Origin: Sulfitobacter sp. THAF37
Lineage (GTDB): Bacteria > Pseudomonadota > Alphaproteobacteria > Rhodobacterales > Rhodobacteraceae
DNA: 64,000 nucleotides
Assembly (NCBI RefSeq): GCF_009363555.1
Contig: NZ_CP045372.1
Span: 2,677,501 to 2,741,500, forward strand
Direction: 5' to 3'
The position numbers were made by a program, and so were the translations under genes. The notes beneath the pieces are model-generated. The model was not told the origin of the DNA and made no database searches. It saw nothing but the letters and a program-made list of their open reading frames with translations. Below are positions 44,491-55,375 of the stretch, piece by piece. Each line of letters begins with the position of its first letter. Position 1 is the first letter of the stretch.

Positions 44491-45423
44491 TCAGATAGAT
44501 GTCCGCCCCTCTTTAGCCGAGCGGTGGCGCGGACGCCAGATGCGGCCGTTCAGGATCAGCAGGCCCACCGCCAGCAGGGCAAAACCCGCATAGGCCGCGG
44601 GGCGCAGCGCCTCGTTCAGCAGCACCGCGCCCAGCACGATCGCAAAGGGCGGGATCAGCAGCGTGACCAGCATCAGGTTGCCGCTGCCCGCCATGCCCAG
44701 AACCCGGTAGTACAGCAGATAGGCCAGCGCCGTCCCCAGCAGCGCGTAATGCGCGATGGCGGCCCAGGTGCGGGGGGCGAGCGTCAGATCGACCGGCCCT
44801 TCGACGATCCAGGCGGCGGGCAGCATGATCAGGGTCGCACCCGTCACCATGCCCGCCGCGGCGACCTGTGGCGGTTGCTCCGACAACATCTTGCGCGCCC
44901 AGACAGAGGCGAGCGCATAGGACACCGTGCCCCCGATCACCGCCAGTTGGGCCAGCGACCGCAGGTCAAGGCGGGCCAGGTTCTCCAGCCCGATGGCGGT
45001 GGCGACCCCGGCAAAGCCCGTCATCACGCCGACGGCCTTGCGCAGGGTGATCCGTTCATCCGCGAAAAATACCGCCGCCGCGATGACGCCGAAGATCGCC
45101 GTGGCGGCATTGAGAATCGAGGTAAGGCCGCTTTCGATGTGCAACTGGCCCCAAGCCATCAGGCCGAACGGCACCACGTTGTTCAGCACGCCCATCACCA
45201 GAAAGGCCCCCCAGACGCGCGGATCGCGCGGCAGCTTCAGGCGCATCAGCCACACCGCACCCCAAAGCGCAAGCATGGCCCAGCCCACCCTGTGCGCCAC
45301 GGCCCAGAGCGGCCCGATTTCATCAAGTGAAACGCGGGTGGACACAAAGGACGCGCCCCAGATCGCCGCCAGCAGCAGCATTTCGGTCCAGGCGCGGGGC
45401 GGGATGGATTTTTGCGGGCTCAT
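44491..45423 (-). CDS. DMT-superfamily (EamA) permease
   Basis: A 310-aa ten-helix permease of two EamA repeats: LLLAAIWGASFVSTRVSLDE at the N-terminus, LYYRVLGMAGSGNLMLVTLL and IPPFAIVLGAVLLNEALRP near the end. Substrate unknown. Forty-one bases separate it from the next DMT gene upstream on the same strand, and it is followed by the P-loop gene. The two DMT permeases are only distantly alike. Confidence 0.88.
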   Translation of the reverse strand: MSPQKSIPPRAWTEMLLLAAIWGASFVSTRVSLDEIGPLWAVAHRVGWAMLALWGAVWLMRLKLPRDPRVWGAFLVMGVLNNVVPFGLMAWGQLHIESGLTSILNAATAIFGVIAAAVFFADERITLRKAVGVMTGFAGVATAIGLENLARLDLRSLAQLAVIGGTVSYALASVWARKMLSEQPPQVAAAGMVTGATLIMLPAAWIVEGPVDLTLAPRTWAAIAHYALLGTALAYLLYYRVLGMAGSGNLMLVTLLIPPFAIVLGAVLLNEALRPAAYAGFALLAVGLLILNGRIWRPRHRSAKEGRTSI

Positions 45424-45464
45424 GGCAGTGGATTATGGGACCGGGTCGCGCAACGCGACCCGGA

Positions 45465-46358
45465 TCATGCGGGTTTTCTGCGCGTCTCGACCCAGATGTT
45501 CAGGTAATTGCCGGCAAAAATGATGATCCCGCCCACGTAAACCCAGACGTCCACCGTTTCGCCATAGATCAGCATGGCGAGGATGGCGATCACCGGCAGG
45601 CGGGCAAAGTCGATGGGCGACACCACTGCCGCCGGGGCCAGCCTCAGCGCATTGGTGATGCAGAAATGCGCCAGCAGACCGCAGACCCCCACCAGCGCCA
45701 GCAGCGGCGTGCTGGCCAGTGTGGGCAGGGCGATATCCCCGTCATATCCGGCGGTGATCAGCCCGAAGATCAGTTGCAGCAGCGTCAGATAGAACATGAT
45801 CCCGGTAATACTTTGCCGGGCGGTCAGTTTCTTTGTGGTGATGAACGTCAGCGCAAAGAAGACGGCGCAGCCCGCCGCCGCCAGGACGCCCGAATTCAGC
45901 CCCGCGACCGAGGGCCGCGCCACGATCAGGATACCGACGAATCCCATGAACGCCGCGATGGTCCGCACCCGCGTTAGCCGTTCGCCCAGAAGGATCGGCG
46001 ACAGCACGATGACCCAGAGCGGGGTGGTGAATTCAAAGGCAAAAACCTGCGCCAGCGGTATCGCGGTGACGGCATAGAACCACAGGTTCTGCCCCGAGAA
46101 ATGCACCAGGTTGCGCAACACCTGCAACCCCAGCGCATCGCGGTTGATCTCGTGCAGGGTGCCGACGTGGCGGGCCACCGCCATCACGATCACGAAGCCG
46201 ACGACAGACCGGTAGAACATGATCTCGAAGGTGTCGTAATCCGCCCCCAGCGACCGCCCCGCCAGCGCCATCGCGGTGAAGGACCCGATGGCACCCAACA
46301 TCCAGAACGCCGCCTTCAGCGTCTGGTTGATCGGCGGAATGATCGCGTCATCGGTCAT
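45465..46358 (-). CDS. DMT-superfamily (EamA/RhaT-like) permease
   Basis: A 297-aa ten-helix permease. The TM3-4 region MFYRSVVGFVIVMAVARHVG and the central VFAFEFTTPLWVIVLSPILL and LGERLTR match the subgroup near YdcZ/RarD-like exporters; the second repeat contains ALRLAPAAVVSPIDFARLPV. Substrate unknown. It lies 24 bases downstream of guaA, so read-through from guaA is possible. Confidence 0.88.
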   Translation of the reverse strand: MTDDAIIPPINQTLKAAFWMLGAIGSFTAMALAGRSLGADYDTFEIMFYRSVVGFVIVMAVARHVGTLHEINRDALGLQVLRNLVHFSGQNLWFYAVTAIPLAQVFAFEFTTPLWVIVLSPILLGERLTRVRTIAAFMGFVGILIVARPSVAGLNSGVLAAAGCAVFFALTFITTKKLTARQSITGIMFYLTLLQLIFGLITAGYDGDIALPTLASTPLLALVGVCGLLAHFCITNALRLAPAAVVSPIDFARLPVIAILAMLIYGETVDVWVYVGGIIIFAGNYLNIWVETRRKPA

Positions 46359-46382
46359 GGGCGCGCCCCGGTCATCGCGGGG

Positions 46383-47963
<1,581 letters not shown>

Positions 47964-48155
47964 TGATTAGGCAGGGTTTGGCACGGTGGCAAGTGGCGTC
48001 CTGAGGCGCTGTCCCGGAGCTTGGGAAAATTTTTGCCAAAAAGAGCATCGGCGGATCGGGACGATGTCGTTTTTTTCCCCCCGGCGGCGGAAATCGCGCG
48101 AGCCAGGGCAGGGGGATACGTTAGGAGAAGGAAATTTTTGAGCAAGGGTCGAAGC

Positions 48156-49700
48156 ATGGCGGAATCAGCACGGCGCGGACGGACACGTGGGGGCGGCGGC
48201 GCGGCACGCCGCGCGGAGCGCACGGCGGTCTCTTTCGAGACGGCGCGTTACATCGAACGCAACATCCCCAACTTCGAGGTTCTGAACGAAGAGGCGCTCG
48301 AGATCATCGAACGCAACGCCGAAACCATTCTGGAAGAGGTGGGCGTCAATTTCCCCGATAACCCCGAAGCCCTGCAGAAATGGCGCGACGCGGGTGCGGA
48401 TGTCCAGGGCGAGCGGGTGCACATCCCCCGCGGCCTTGCGCGCAAGCTGTGCGCCACCGCGCCGTCAACCTTCACCCAGCACGCCCGCAACCCTGCCCGC
48501 AATGTCGAAGTGGGTGGCAGAAACCTGGTGCTGGCCCCCGTCTATGGCCCGCCCTTCGTGCGCGACGCCGCCGGCGGGCGGCGCTATGCCACGATGGCGG
48601 ATTTCAACAAGTTCGTGAAACTGGCCTACATGTCCAAATGGCTGCACCACTCCGGCGGGACGGTCTGCGAACCGACGGATATTCCGGTGAACAAGCGGCA
48701 CCTGGACATGCTGCATGCCCATATGACCCTCAGCGACAAACCCTTCATGGGATCGGTGACAGAGCCGAGCCGTGCACAGGATTCGGTCGATATGTGCGGG
48801 CTGCTCTTCGGAGAGGACTTCGTTCAGGCGAACACGGTGATGACCTCGCTCATCAACATCAACTCGCCGATGACCTTCGACGAGGTCATGATGGGCGCGC
48901 TCAAGGTCTATGCGGAGAACAATCAGGCCTGCATCATCTCGCCCTTTATCGTGGGGGGCGCGATGGCGCCGACCACGGTGGCAGGGACACTGACCCAGGT
49001 GCTGGCGGAAACCCTGGCCGGGGTTGCCTACAGCCAGCTCTGCCGCGCCGGTGCGCCGATCGTCATGGGGGCTTTCGTGACCTCGATCGACATGAACTCG
49101 GGCGCGCCCACCTTCGGGACGCCGGAAGCCTCGCATATCACCTACGGTGCCGGGCAACTCGCGCGGCGGATGGGGCTGCCCTACCGCTCCGCCGGGTCGT
49201 TCTGCGGTTCCAAGCTGCCGGATGCGCAGGCCGCCTATGAGACGGCAAACAGCCTGAACATGGGGCTGCTGGCCGGCGTGAACTTCATGCTGCACTCCTG
49301 CGGCTGGCTGGAAGGCGGGCTTGTGTCGTCCTTCGAGAAATTCGTGATGGATGCGGACCAACTGGGCGCGCTGCACCACTTTGCCAAGGGCGTCGATATG
49401 GGCGAGAACGGCCAGGCGATGGACGCCATCCGCGAGGTCGGCCCCGGCGGGCATTACCTTGGCTGCGCGCATACGCAGGCCAACTTCAAATCCGCCTTCT
49501 GGAAGTCCGACCTGCTGGACTACAAGCCCTTCGAGACCTGGGAAGACGAAGGCGCGCGCGACACGACGCAGCTGGCGAGCCTCAGGGTCGAGAAGCTGCT
49601 GGGCGAATACCAGCAGCCCCCGATGGACGAGGCGATCCGCGAATCCCTGGATGCCTTTGTTGCACGCAAAAAGGCAGAGGTTCCCGACAGCTTTATGTAA
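48156..49700 (+). CDS. Trimethylamine methyltransferase (MttB) family protein, non-pyrrolysine
   Basis: A 514-aa member of the MttB superfamily, TIM-barrel methyltransferases that pass a methyl group from a quaternary or tertiary amine to a corrinoid protein. No in-frame TAG is present, so it is the non-pyrrolysine branch (for example glycine-betaine or carnitine type). Motifs: NFEVLNEEALEIIERNAETI, FGGTVCEPTDIPVN-like GGTVCEPTDIP, VTEPSRAQDSVDMCG, HSCGWLEGGLVSSFEKFVMD and the C-terminal EYQQPPMDEAI. An Arg/Gly-rich N-terminal tail (ARRGRTRGGGGAARR) precedes the barrel. Start ATG 48156; a TTG at 48138 is better placed after AGGAGAAGG and would add six residues. No corrinoid protein or activase is adjacent. 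Confidence 0.9.
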   Translation: MAESARRGRTRGGGGAARRAERTAVSFETARYIERNIPNFEVLNEEALEIIERNAETILEEVGVNFPDNPEALQKWRDAGADVQGERVHIPRGLARKLCATAPSTFTQHARNPARNVEVGGRNLVLAPVYGPPFVRDAAGGRRYATMADFNKFVKLAYMSKWLHHSGGTVCEPTDIPVNKRHLDMLHAHMTLSDKPFMGSVTEPSRAQDSVDMCGLLFGEDFVQANTVMTSLININSPMTFDEVMMGALKVYAENNQACIISPFIVGGAMAPTTVAGTLTQVLAETLAGVAYSQLCRAGAPIVMGAFVTSIDMNSGAPTFGTPEASHITYGAGQLARRMGLPYRSAGSFCGSKLPDAQAAYETANSLNMGLLAGVNFMLHSCGWLEGGLVSSFEKFVMDADQLGALHHFAKGVDMGENGQAMDAIREVGPGGHYLGCAHTQANFKSAFWKSDLLDYKPFETWEDEGARDTTQLASLRVEKLLGEYQQPPMDEAIRESLDAFVARKKAEVPDSFM

Positions 49701-49726
49701 GTAGCTGTTCCTGAACAAAATGATCA

Positions 49727-49750
49727 CCCGTCGCCCCACCGGGCGGCGGG
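49727..49750. terminator. Stem-loop between the MttB gene and the DUF6477-like gene
   Basis: Arms CCCGTCGCCC (49727-49736) and GGGCGGCGGG (49741-49750), with one T-G wobble and a four-base loop, followed by TTATT. It lies between two convergent stop codons and can terminate transcription from both sides. Confidence 0.7.
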
Positions 49751-50056
49751 TTATTGCGTTGCGGCGGACCCTTTGCGGGTCGCGCGCAGCACCCGCGCTT
49801 CGCCCACCAGGGCAATCAGCACGTCGATGTGGCGCAGCATGCTGTAGCCCGCATCGGCGTTTTGCCGTTCGTCCTCCAGCACCGCTTCGATCTCCATCAG
49901 CCGAAGCAGGGCCGCACCGTGGCCGGGCAGCGCCCCGTAGCCCAGTAAACGGGGCAGGTGGCTGGACCGGCGGTAATTCTCCGCACCGATGCGCGCGGTA
50001 CGCATCATGAGGCGGGGACGGTGCAGGGCATTCAGCATCGACAGGATATCTTGCAT
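49751..50056 (-). CDS. Small DUF6477-like protein
   Basis: A 101-aa basic, helical, soluble protein (MQDILSMLNALHRPRLMMRT, then ARIGAENYRRSSHLPRLLGY and RHIDVLIALVGEARVLRATR). Short proteins of this kind are found in Rhodobacterales, usually divergent from a DUF6456-type HTH gene as here; I assign the family name from memory and only tentatively. CGGAGGAAC precedes the ATG at 50056. Function unknown; the paired arrangement suggests they share regulation. Confidence 0.6.
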   Translation of the reverse strand: MQDILSMLNALHRPRLMMRTARIGAENYRRSSHLPRLLGYGALPGHGAALLRLMEIEAVLEDERQNADAGYSMLRHIDVLIALVGEARVLRATRKGSAATQ

Positions 50057-50316
50057 TGGGTTGTTCCTCCGGTGACGCGCTCCCGTCATGGGAGAATCGC
50101 TGCCCTAACCCTGACACAACTCACGCGGGTGTTGCGCAGGGTCCCCGAGGCACGTTCGGCGCTTTCACCACTGTTTAGAATTTGGAAACAATGATTGAAA
50201 AACGACTTAAATTTTAACGATCAGGTAACTAATGCAGTTCAACTATTCAGTCTGTTCACCTGTGGATAACTCCCCAAGTTACGGAAACGAAACCAGAAAA
50301 TGGAGCCGTATACGTT

Positions 50317-51447
50317 TTGACCTTCAACAGTGTTCATCAACCGTTAATGCTGCCGGACTGGGTGCCGGAAGGCGCGCTTCACTATCTCGCCCATACGGAA
50401 CTGGGACAGCCCATGCGGGAACTCGCGCGCAGCGCGGGCTGCCATGCCTCGACCATCATGCGCCAGATCCGGCGGATCGAGACCCGGCGCGACGACCCGC
50501 TGGTCGATGCCGCGCTGAAGCGGCTCGGCGCGGCGCGGGGCGCGAAACCGGTCGCCAAAACCTCTGCAAAGGGAGATTTGCCAATGGCTCAGACGCAACT
50601 TGACGCCGTGCCCGACAAGGACACGCTGAAACAGGAGGCGCTGCGCATCCTGCCGCGGCTGTGTGAAACCGGGGCGGTGCTGGCCATTGCAGCAGATATG
50701 GCCAAGGCCGTGGTGGTGCGCGAAACGGCATCGGGCGGCACCACCCGCACGGCGGTCGTGGACACCGAAGTCGCCCAGGCGATGGCGCTGAACGACTGGA
50801 TTGCCCCGACCAATGGCGGGCGCATCATCCGCTATCACATCACCGCCGCCGGACGGGGCGCCTTGGCGGAGATGATCGACTCGCAGGGGGACAGGCGGCG
50901 CGGGCAGGGCGGCTTTGCCGAGGCGCAGACCGCCTTTGACGGCGCCGCCCCCGACTGGGAAGACGACAACGACCCCGCCCCCGACGGCCGCCGCCAGCGG
51001 ATGCGCTATTCGGTGGCGGAAAGCCCGCTGATCGCCCTGTCCCGGCGGCGCGACAAGACCGGCAAGCCGTTCCTGTCCGATGCGCTGGTCCACGCGGGCG
51101 AACGCCTGCGCGAGGATTTCGAACTGGCCCAGATGAACAGCCCGGTCACCCAGAACTGGCAGGGGTTCCTGACGGCCGGCACCAGCCCCGGCGCGCAGGG
51201 CGGCTGCGGCACGGCGGACCACGCACAGGCCGCGCAGGCACGGGTCACGGCGGCGCTCAGCCATCTGGGGCCGGGGCTGTCGGACGTGGCGCTGCGCTGC
51301 TGTTGCTACCTCGAAGGGCTGGAAACCACCGAAAAGCGGCTTGGCTGGTCGGCCCGGTCGGGCAAGATCGTGCTGCGCATCGCGCTGATGCGGCTCAAGC
51401 GGCATTATGACGACACCATCGGTCCGGGCGGGCCGATGATCGGCTGA
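50317..51447 (+). CDS. HTH protein of the DUF6456 type
   Basis: A 376-aa protein starting at TTG 50317 (or at ATG 50347). An N-terminal HTH (about residues 12-60: LPDWVPEGALHYLAHTELGQ, PMRELARSAGCHASTIMRQI) is followed by a winged-helix-like part with MALNDWIAPTNGGRIIRYHI, and a C-terminal DUF6456-like domain (SPLIALSRRRDKTGKPFLSD, CCCYLEGLETTEKRLGW). It reads as a DNA-binding protein with a recognised C-terminal domain of unknown role. It diverges from the DUF6477-like gene across a 260-base AT-rich gap (50057-50316) that holds no other gene; TTAA stretches occur at 50206-50218. Confidence 0.75.
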   Translation: MTFNSVHQPLMLPDWVPEGALHYLAHTELGQPMRELARSAGCHASTIMRQIRRIETRRDDPLVDAALKRLGAARGAKPVAKTSAKGDLPMAQTQLDAVPDKDTLKQEALRILPRLCETGAVLAIAADMAKAVVVRETASGGTTRTAVVDTEVAQAMALNDWIAPTNGGRIIRYHITAAGRGALAEMIDSQGDRRRGQGGFAEAQTAFDGAAPDWEDDNDPAPDGRRQRMRYSVAESPLIALSRRRDKTGKPFLSDALVHAGERLREDFELAQMNSPVTQNWQGFLTAGTSPGAQGGCGTADHAQAAQARVTAALSHLGPGLSDVALRCCCYLEGLETTEKRLGWSARSGKIVLRIALMRLKRHYDDTIGPGGPMIG

Positions 51448-51581
51448 CCCGGCAGGGGCGGCGCCCCCGGTCTTTTTCGACGGATCACGAAAATGTTTTT
51501 GGTGCCGGGGGCGGCGCGTGGCATGGTGGTGGAAGAACTTGTTTCAAGTATCTTTTTCATTGTCCCGAGGGAGAACACCAC

Positions 51582-52055
51582 ATGCTGAAGACACTCACGT
51601 CCAAGACCGTCGCCGTCCTGACCTGCGGCATGGTCGCCACCGCCGGTTTCGCGGCAAGCCATGGCGGCGGCGAAAACAAGAGCGTCGAGGCGCGCCATCA
51701 CCAGATGCAGATGATCGCCTATCACACCGGCATCCTGGGCGGGATCGCCAAGGGCGAAATGGAGTACGATTCGGCCATGGTCGATGCGGCGGCAGGCAAC
51801 ATCGCCGCCCTGGCCGCCATGCAGCGCGCGACCCTGTGGATTGAAGGCACCGAACAGGGCGCCGCCGCCGATTCTCGCGCCAAGCCCGAAATCTGGAGCG
51901 ATGCGGAAGGTTTCTCCGCTGCTTTCGAAGATCTCGAAACCGCCGCCAGCGCATTGGTCGGCGCGGGCGATGCCGCCGCGGTGGGCGCGGGCATGGGCGA
52001 CCTTGGCGGCGCCTGCAAGGCCTGCCACGAGGAATACCGCGGCCCCGAGAACTGA
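51582..52055 (+). CDS. Cytochrome c' family protein
   Basis: A 157-aa periplasmic four-helix heme protein with signal peptide (about residues 1-24, ending GFAAS) and the C-terminal heme motif CKACHEEYR (Cys145-x2-Cys148-His149), the position typical of cytochromes c'. Class II cytochromes bind NO or carry electrons; the exact role is not known. GAGGGAGAACACCAC precedes ATG 51582. It is 16 bases upstream of a diheme cytochrome gene, so an operon is likely. Confidence 0.9.
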   Translation: MLKTLTSKTVAVLTCGMVATAGFAASHGGGENKSVEARHHQMQMIAYHTGILGGIAKGEMEYDSAMVDAAAGNIAALAAMQRATLWIEGTEQGAAADSRAKPEIWSDAEGFSAAFEDLETAASALVGAGDAAAVGAGMGDLGGACKACHEEYRGPEN

Positions 52056-52071
52056 TACCGGGGCCTGAGCC

Positions 52072-52944
52072 TTGCGCCGTTTTCTGATCGCCATCTGCCT
52101 GCTTGCCGTGATCGGCCTCGGGGCGTTCTGGGTGCTGACGCGCCCGGCCCCCCTCAGGGCCGATGTCGCGGCCGGTCACACGGCGGATCCAGACAACGGC
52201 GCGCGGGTCTTTCACGCGGGCGGCTGCGCGTCCTGCCATGCGGCGCCGGACAGCGAAGACAAGCTGACCCTCGCGGGGGGAGAGGCCTTTGCCAGCCCCT
52301 TCGGCACCTTCCATGCGCCCAATATCTCGCCCGGGGCCCAGGGCATCGGCGGCTGGGATCTGCCCGCCTTCGCCCGCGCGGTCACGCGCGGCGTCTCGCC
52401 CGAGGGGCGCCATTACTACCCGGCCTTTCCCTACACGGCATATGTGCACATGACCGATACGGATGTGGCCGACCTTTTCGCCTATATGCAGACGCTGCCG
52501 GTGTCCGACACGCCCAGCAAACCGCACGAGGTGGGCTTTCCCTTCAACATCCGGCGCGGCCTTGGGCTTTGGAAGCTGCTCTATGTCCACGAGGACTACG
52601 TGATGGCGGGCGATCCGGACGGTGAACTGGCGCGCGGTCGCTACCTGGTCGAGGCGCTTGGCCACTGCGGCGAATGCCATACCCCGCGCGGCCCGCTGGG
52701 CGGGCTCGATCGGTCGGCCTGGCTGACCGGCGCCCCCAATCCGTCGGGCAAGGGGCAGATCCCCGACATCTCACCCGGCGGTCTGGACTGGTCGGCGGGC
52801 GACATCGCCTATTACCTGCAAAGCGGCCTGACCCCGGACTACGACAGCGTCGGCGGGTCGATGGCGTCGGTCGTGCAGAACCTGTCGCAGCTGCCTGAAA
52901 GCGACCGCACGGCGATTGCCGCCTATCTCAAGGCGCTGCCCTGA
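52072..52944 (+). CDS. Membrane-anchored diheme cytochrome c
   Basis: A 290-aa cytochrome with an N-terminal anchor (LIAICLLAVIGLGAFWVLTR) and two heme motifs, CASCH (Cys52-Cys55-His56) and CGECH (Cys199-Cys202-His203), each heading a class I cytochrome c fold with NISPG and DISPGG loops. This is the layout of electron-transfer subunits of alcohol or sugar dehydrogenases. It starts with TTG, 17 bases after the cytochrome c' stop. No dehydrogenase lies next to it, so the partner is elsewhere. Confidence 0.85.
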   Translation: MRRFLIAICLLAVIGLGAFWVLTRPAPLRADVAAGHTADPDNGARVFHAGGCASCHAAPDSEDKLTLAGGEAFASPFGTFHAPNISPGAQGIGGWDLPAFARAVTRGVSPEGRHYYPAFPYTAYVHMTDTDVADLFAYMQTLPVSDTPSKPHEVGFPFNIRRGLGLWKLLYVHEDYVMAGDPDGELARGRYLVEALGHCGECHTPRGPLGGLDRSAWLTGAPNPSGKGQIPDISPGGLDWSAGDIAYYLQSGLTPDYDSVGGSMASVVQNLSQLPESDRTAIAAYLKALP

Positions 52945-53086
52945 GAGCGTCCGGCCCGGGAACCGCGATGTTTCGTGACAGACAGAACTATGTCCCTCGT
53001 CCTGCCAGGTCGGCCATTTCTGGCCTGCGCCGTTTTGCCGTCCGGACGGGCGTTGCTATCTGATAAGCAACAGTAAGGAGGCGATC

Positions 53087-54139
53087 GTGAACATTCTGAT
53101 CGTGGGGGCCGGACCGACCGGCCTGACGGCAGCCGTGGAACTGGCGCGCCGAGGCGTGATACCGCGTGTCATCGACAAAAGGTCCGGCCCCTCGGAACTC
53201 AGCCGGGCCGTCGGCATCCAGCAACGGTCGATGGACATTCTGACCCCCTCCGGCGTGGCGGACGACATCCGGGCCGAGGCCGTCCGCTTTGACGGTATCG
53301 CCTTTCACATCGGCGCGCGCAGGATCGCGAAATTTGCCCTGAACTACGACGAAACCTCCCGGCTCTATGGGCTTCCGCAGGACCGGACGGAACATTTCCT
53401 TGCCCGCGCCTTTGCCCGGTATGGCGGCAAGATCGAGTATGACACGCCTTTCGAGGGGCTGACCCAGGACGACACCACCCTGCGCGTGCGCCTGGGCGGG
53501 ACAGAAGCGGCGTTCGACCATGTGATCGGCGCGGACGGCGCGCACAGCGACGTGCGCGCGGCGCTGGGGCTGGATTTTCCCGGTTTCGATCTGCCGGAGG
53601 AATGGTCCATCGCCGATGTGGAAAGCCCGGACTGGCGTGATCCCGAGACCTTTCAGGGCTTTCTGCTGCCGCACGGCGACATCTGCATCGTGGCCCCGTT
53701 GGAGCAAGCGCGGTTCAGGGTGATCGCAAGCCAGCCTGACGCGCTTGCCGCACTGCCGGTGCCGATGAACGTGACCCGGATACGCCGCAGCGGTGCCTTC
53801 ACCATATCGGTGCGGCAGGTCACGGCGTATGCGGTGGGCCGGGTCTATCTTGCCGGGGATGCCGCGCATTGCCATTCACCGGCGGGCGGTCGGGGCATGA
53901 ACCTCGGCATCGCGGATGCCGCCGACCTCGCGGGGCGTCTGATCGACGGAGACATCGGCGGCTATCACGCCGCGCGCCATGCCGAAGGCGCCCATGTGCT
54001 GTCCTTCAGCGAAGGGTTGCGCAAGGCGGTCCAATCGAAAAGCCCGCTGCGCAGGGCTGTCATGTCCCGGGTGATGAAGCTGATCGCGGCGGTCCCGCCG
54101 CTCCGGCGCGCGGCGGTACGTTATTTCGTCAGCGGATAG
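53087..54139 (+). CDS. FAD-dependent aromatic-type monooxygenase
   Basis: A 350-aa flavoprotein of the PHBH/UbiH-like family. Motifs: MNILIVGAGPTGLTAAVELA (FAD Rossmann), ELSRAVGIQQRSMDIL (typical R-x-x-G), HVIGADGAHSDVRAAL (DG motif) and YLAGDAAHCHSPAGGRGMNL (GD motif). It hydroxylates an unknown organic substrate with NAD(P)H. Start is GTG 53087 with TAAGGAGGCGATC. The end is 5 bases from the convergent lipA stop. Confidence 0.88.
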   Translation: MNILIVGAGPTGLTAAVELARRGVIPRVIDKRSGPSELSRAVGIQQRSMDILTPSGVADDIRAEAVRFDGIAFHIGARRIAKFALNYDETSRLYGLPQDRTEHFLARAFARYGGKIEYDTPFEGLTQDDTTLRVRLGGTEAAFDHVIGADGAHSDVRAALGLDFPGFDLPEEWSIADVESPDWRDPETFQGFLLPHGDICIVAPLEQARFRVIASQPDALAALPVPMNVTRIRRSGAFTISVRQVTAYAVGRVYLAGDAAHCHSPAGGRGMNLGIADAADLAGRLIDGDIGGYHAARHAEGAHVLSFSEGLRKAVQSKSPLRRAVMSRVMKLIAAVPPLRRAAVRYFVSG

Positions 54140-54144
54140 GGATA

Positions 54145-55098
54145 TCAGGCCAGCCCCAGCTTGCGGTTGCGCGCCTCGCGCAGACGGGCAAAGTCGTCGC
54201 CCGCGTGATAGCTCGACCGCGTCAGCGGCGTGGCCGACACCATCAGGAATCCCTTGCCATAGGCCGACTTTTCGTAGGCGGCGAATTCATCGGGGTGGAC
54301 GAAACGGTCCACCCGGTGATGCTTGGGCGTCGGTTGCAGGTACTGGCCGATGGTCAGGAAGTCGATGTCGGCGGCGCGCATGTCCTCCATCACCTGTATC
54401 ACCTGCTGGCGGTCCTCACCCAGACCGACCATGATGCCCGATTTGGTGAACATCGACGGATCCAGTTCCTTGACCCGCTGAAGCAGGCGCAGCGAGTGGA
54501 AATAGCGCGCACCGGGCCGCACCTCGGGGTAGAGCCCCGGCACGGTTTCGAGGTTGTGATTGAACACATCCGGTTTCGCGGCGACCACGATCTCCAGCGA
54601 TCCGGGCGTGGCGCGGATGAAATCCGGTGTGAGAATTTCAATCGTGGTTTCCGGCGACCGCTTGCGGATGGCACGGATGGTCTGGGCGAAATGTTCGGCC
54701 CCGCCATCTTCCACGTCGTCGCGGTCGACGCTGGTGATGACCACATGGTTCAGCCCCAGCTTCGCCACGGCATCCGCCACGCGCCCCGGCTCGAACACGT
54801 CCAGCGCCTCGGGCGGCTTGCCGGTGGCGATGTTGCAGAAGGTACAGGCGCGGGTGCAGACCTCGCCCATGATCATCATGGTGGCATGGCCCTGGGACCA
54901 GCATTCGCCCACGTTCGGGCATCCGGCCTCTTCGCAGACGGTGGTCAGCTTGTGCTCGCGCATGATCTTTGCGGTGTCGGCATACCCCTTGCCGCCGGGG
55001 GCCTTGACCCGGATCCAGTCCGGTTTCTTGGGCTGGGCGTTGTCGGGTTTGCGTGCCTTTTCGGGGTGACGCTGTTCGGGGATTTTCAGATCGCGCAT
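54145..55098 (-). CDS. lipA: Lipoyl synthase
   Basis: A radical SAM enzyme inserting two sulfurs into octanoyl groups to make lipoate for 2-oxoacid dehydrogenases and the glycine cleavage system. The auxiliary cluster ligands are Cys55, Cys60 and Cys66 ([16 protein letters not shown]); the SAM cluster is Cys81-x3-Cys85-x2-Cys88 ([11 protein letters not shown]). The C-terminal [10 protein letters not shown] holds the conserved Ser. 317 aa from ATG 55098, which has GAGGT upstream; ATG at 55116 is in frame but without a ribosome site. Confidence 0.97.
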   Translation of the reverse strand: MRDLKIPEQRHPEKARKPDNAQPKKPDWIRVKAPGGKGYADTAKIMREHKLTTVCEEAGCPNVGECWSQGHATMMIMGEVCTRACTFCNIATGKPPEALDVFEPGRVADAVAKLGLNHVVITSVDRDDVEDGGAEHFAQTIRAIRKRSPETTIEILTPDFIRATPGSLEIVVAAKPDVFNHNLETVPGLYPEVRPGARYFHSLRLLQRVKELDPSMFTKSGIMVGLGEDRQQVIQVMEDMRAADIDFLTIGQYLQPTPKHHRVDRFVHPDEFAAYEKSAYGKGFLMVSATPLTRSSYHAGDDFARLREARNRKLGLA

Positions 55099-55201
55099 GG
55101 GGACCTCGTGTTGCATGCCTTGTGTTTAACACAGATGCCGCGCAGCGAAAGCCCGTCCGGCGCATTGCCGCCTTGCATTCGGCGAGGGGGCAGGGCCGGC
55201 A

Positions 55202-55375
55202 TCAGAACCGGCGCGGCACCCGTTCGGCGGTGGCCCAGTCCGGCCACCAGCCCATCCACTCGATCCCGATGATCAGCAGCGCCAGAACGACAGCCCCCAG
55301 AACCAGCTTGACCCGCGCCGCGGACGGCGGGTTGCGCGCCCATTTCGCCATCCGCATCAGCCAGATCGGATTCAT
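55202..55375 (-). CDS. Tiny membrane protein coupled to hpt
   Basis: A 57-aa product: basic N-terminus ([20 protein letters not shown]), one membrane helix ([20 protein letters not shown]) and a Trp-rich tail ([16 protein letters not shown]). Its ATG (55375) overlaps the hpt stop codon as ATGA, so it is very likely translated. I recall similar short proteins after hpt in roseobacters. Function unknown. Confidence 0.65.
   Translation of the reverse strand: MNPIWLMRMAKWARNPPSAARVKLVLGAVVLALLIIGIEWMGWWPDWATAERVPRRF

Noticed and set aside
48156..49700. Pyrrolysine (in-frame TAG) in the MttB gene
   Set aside because: No internal stop occurs; the gene is read straight through.
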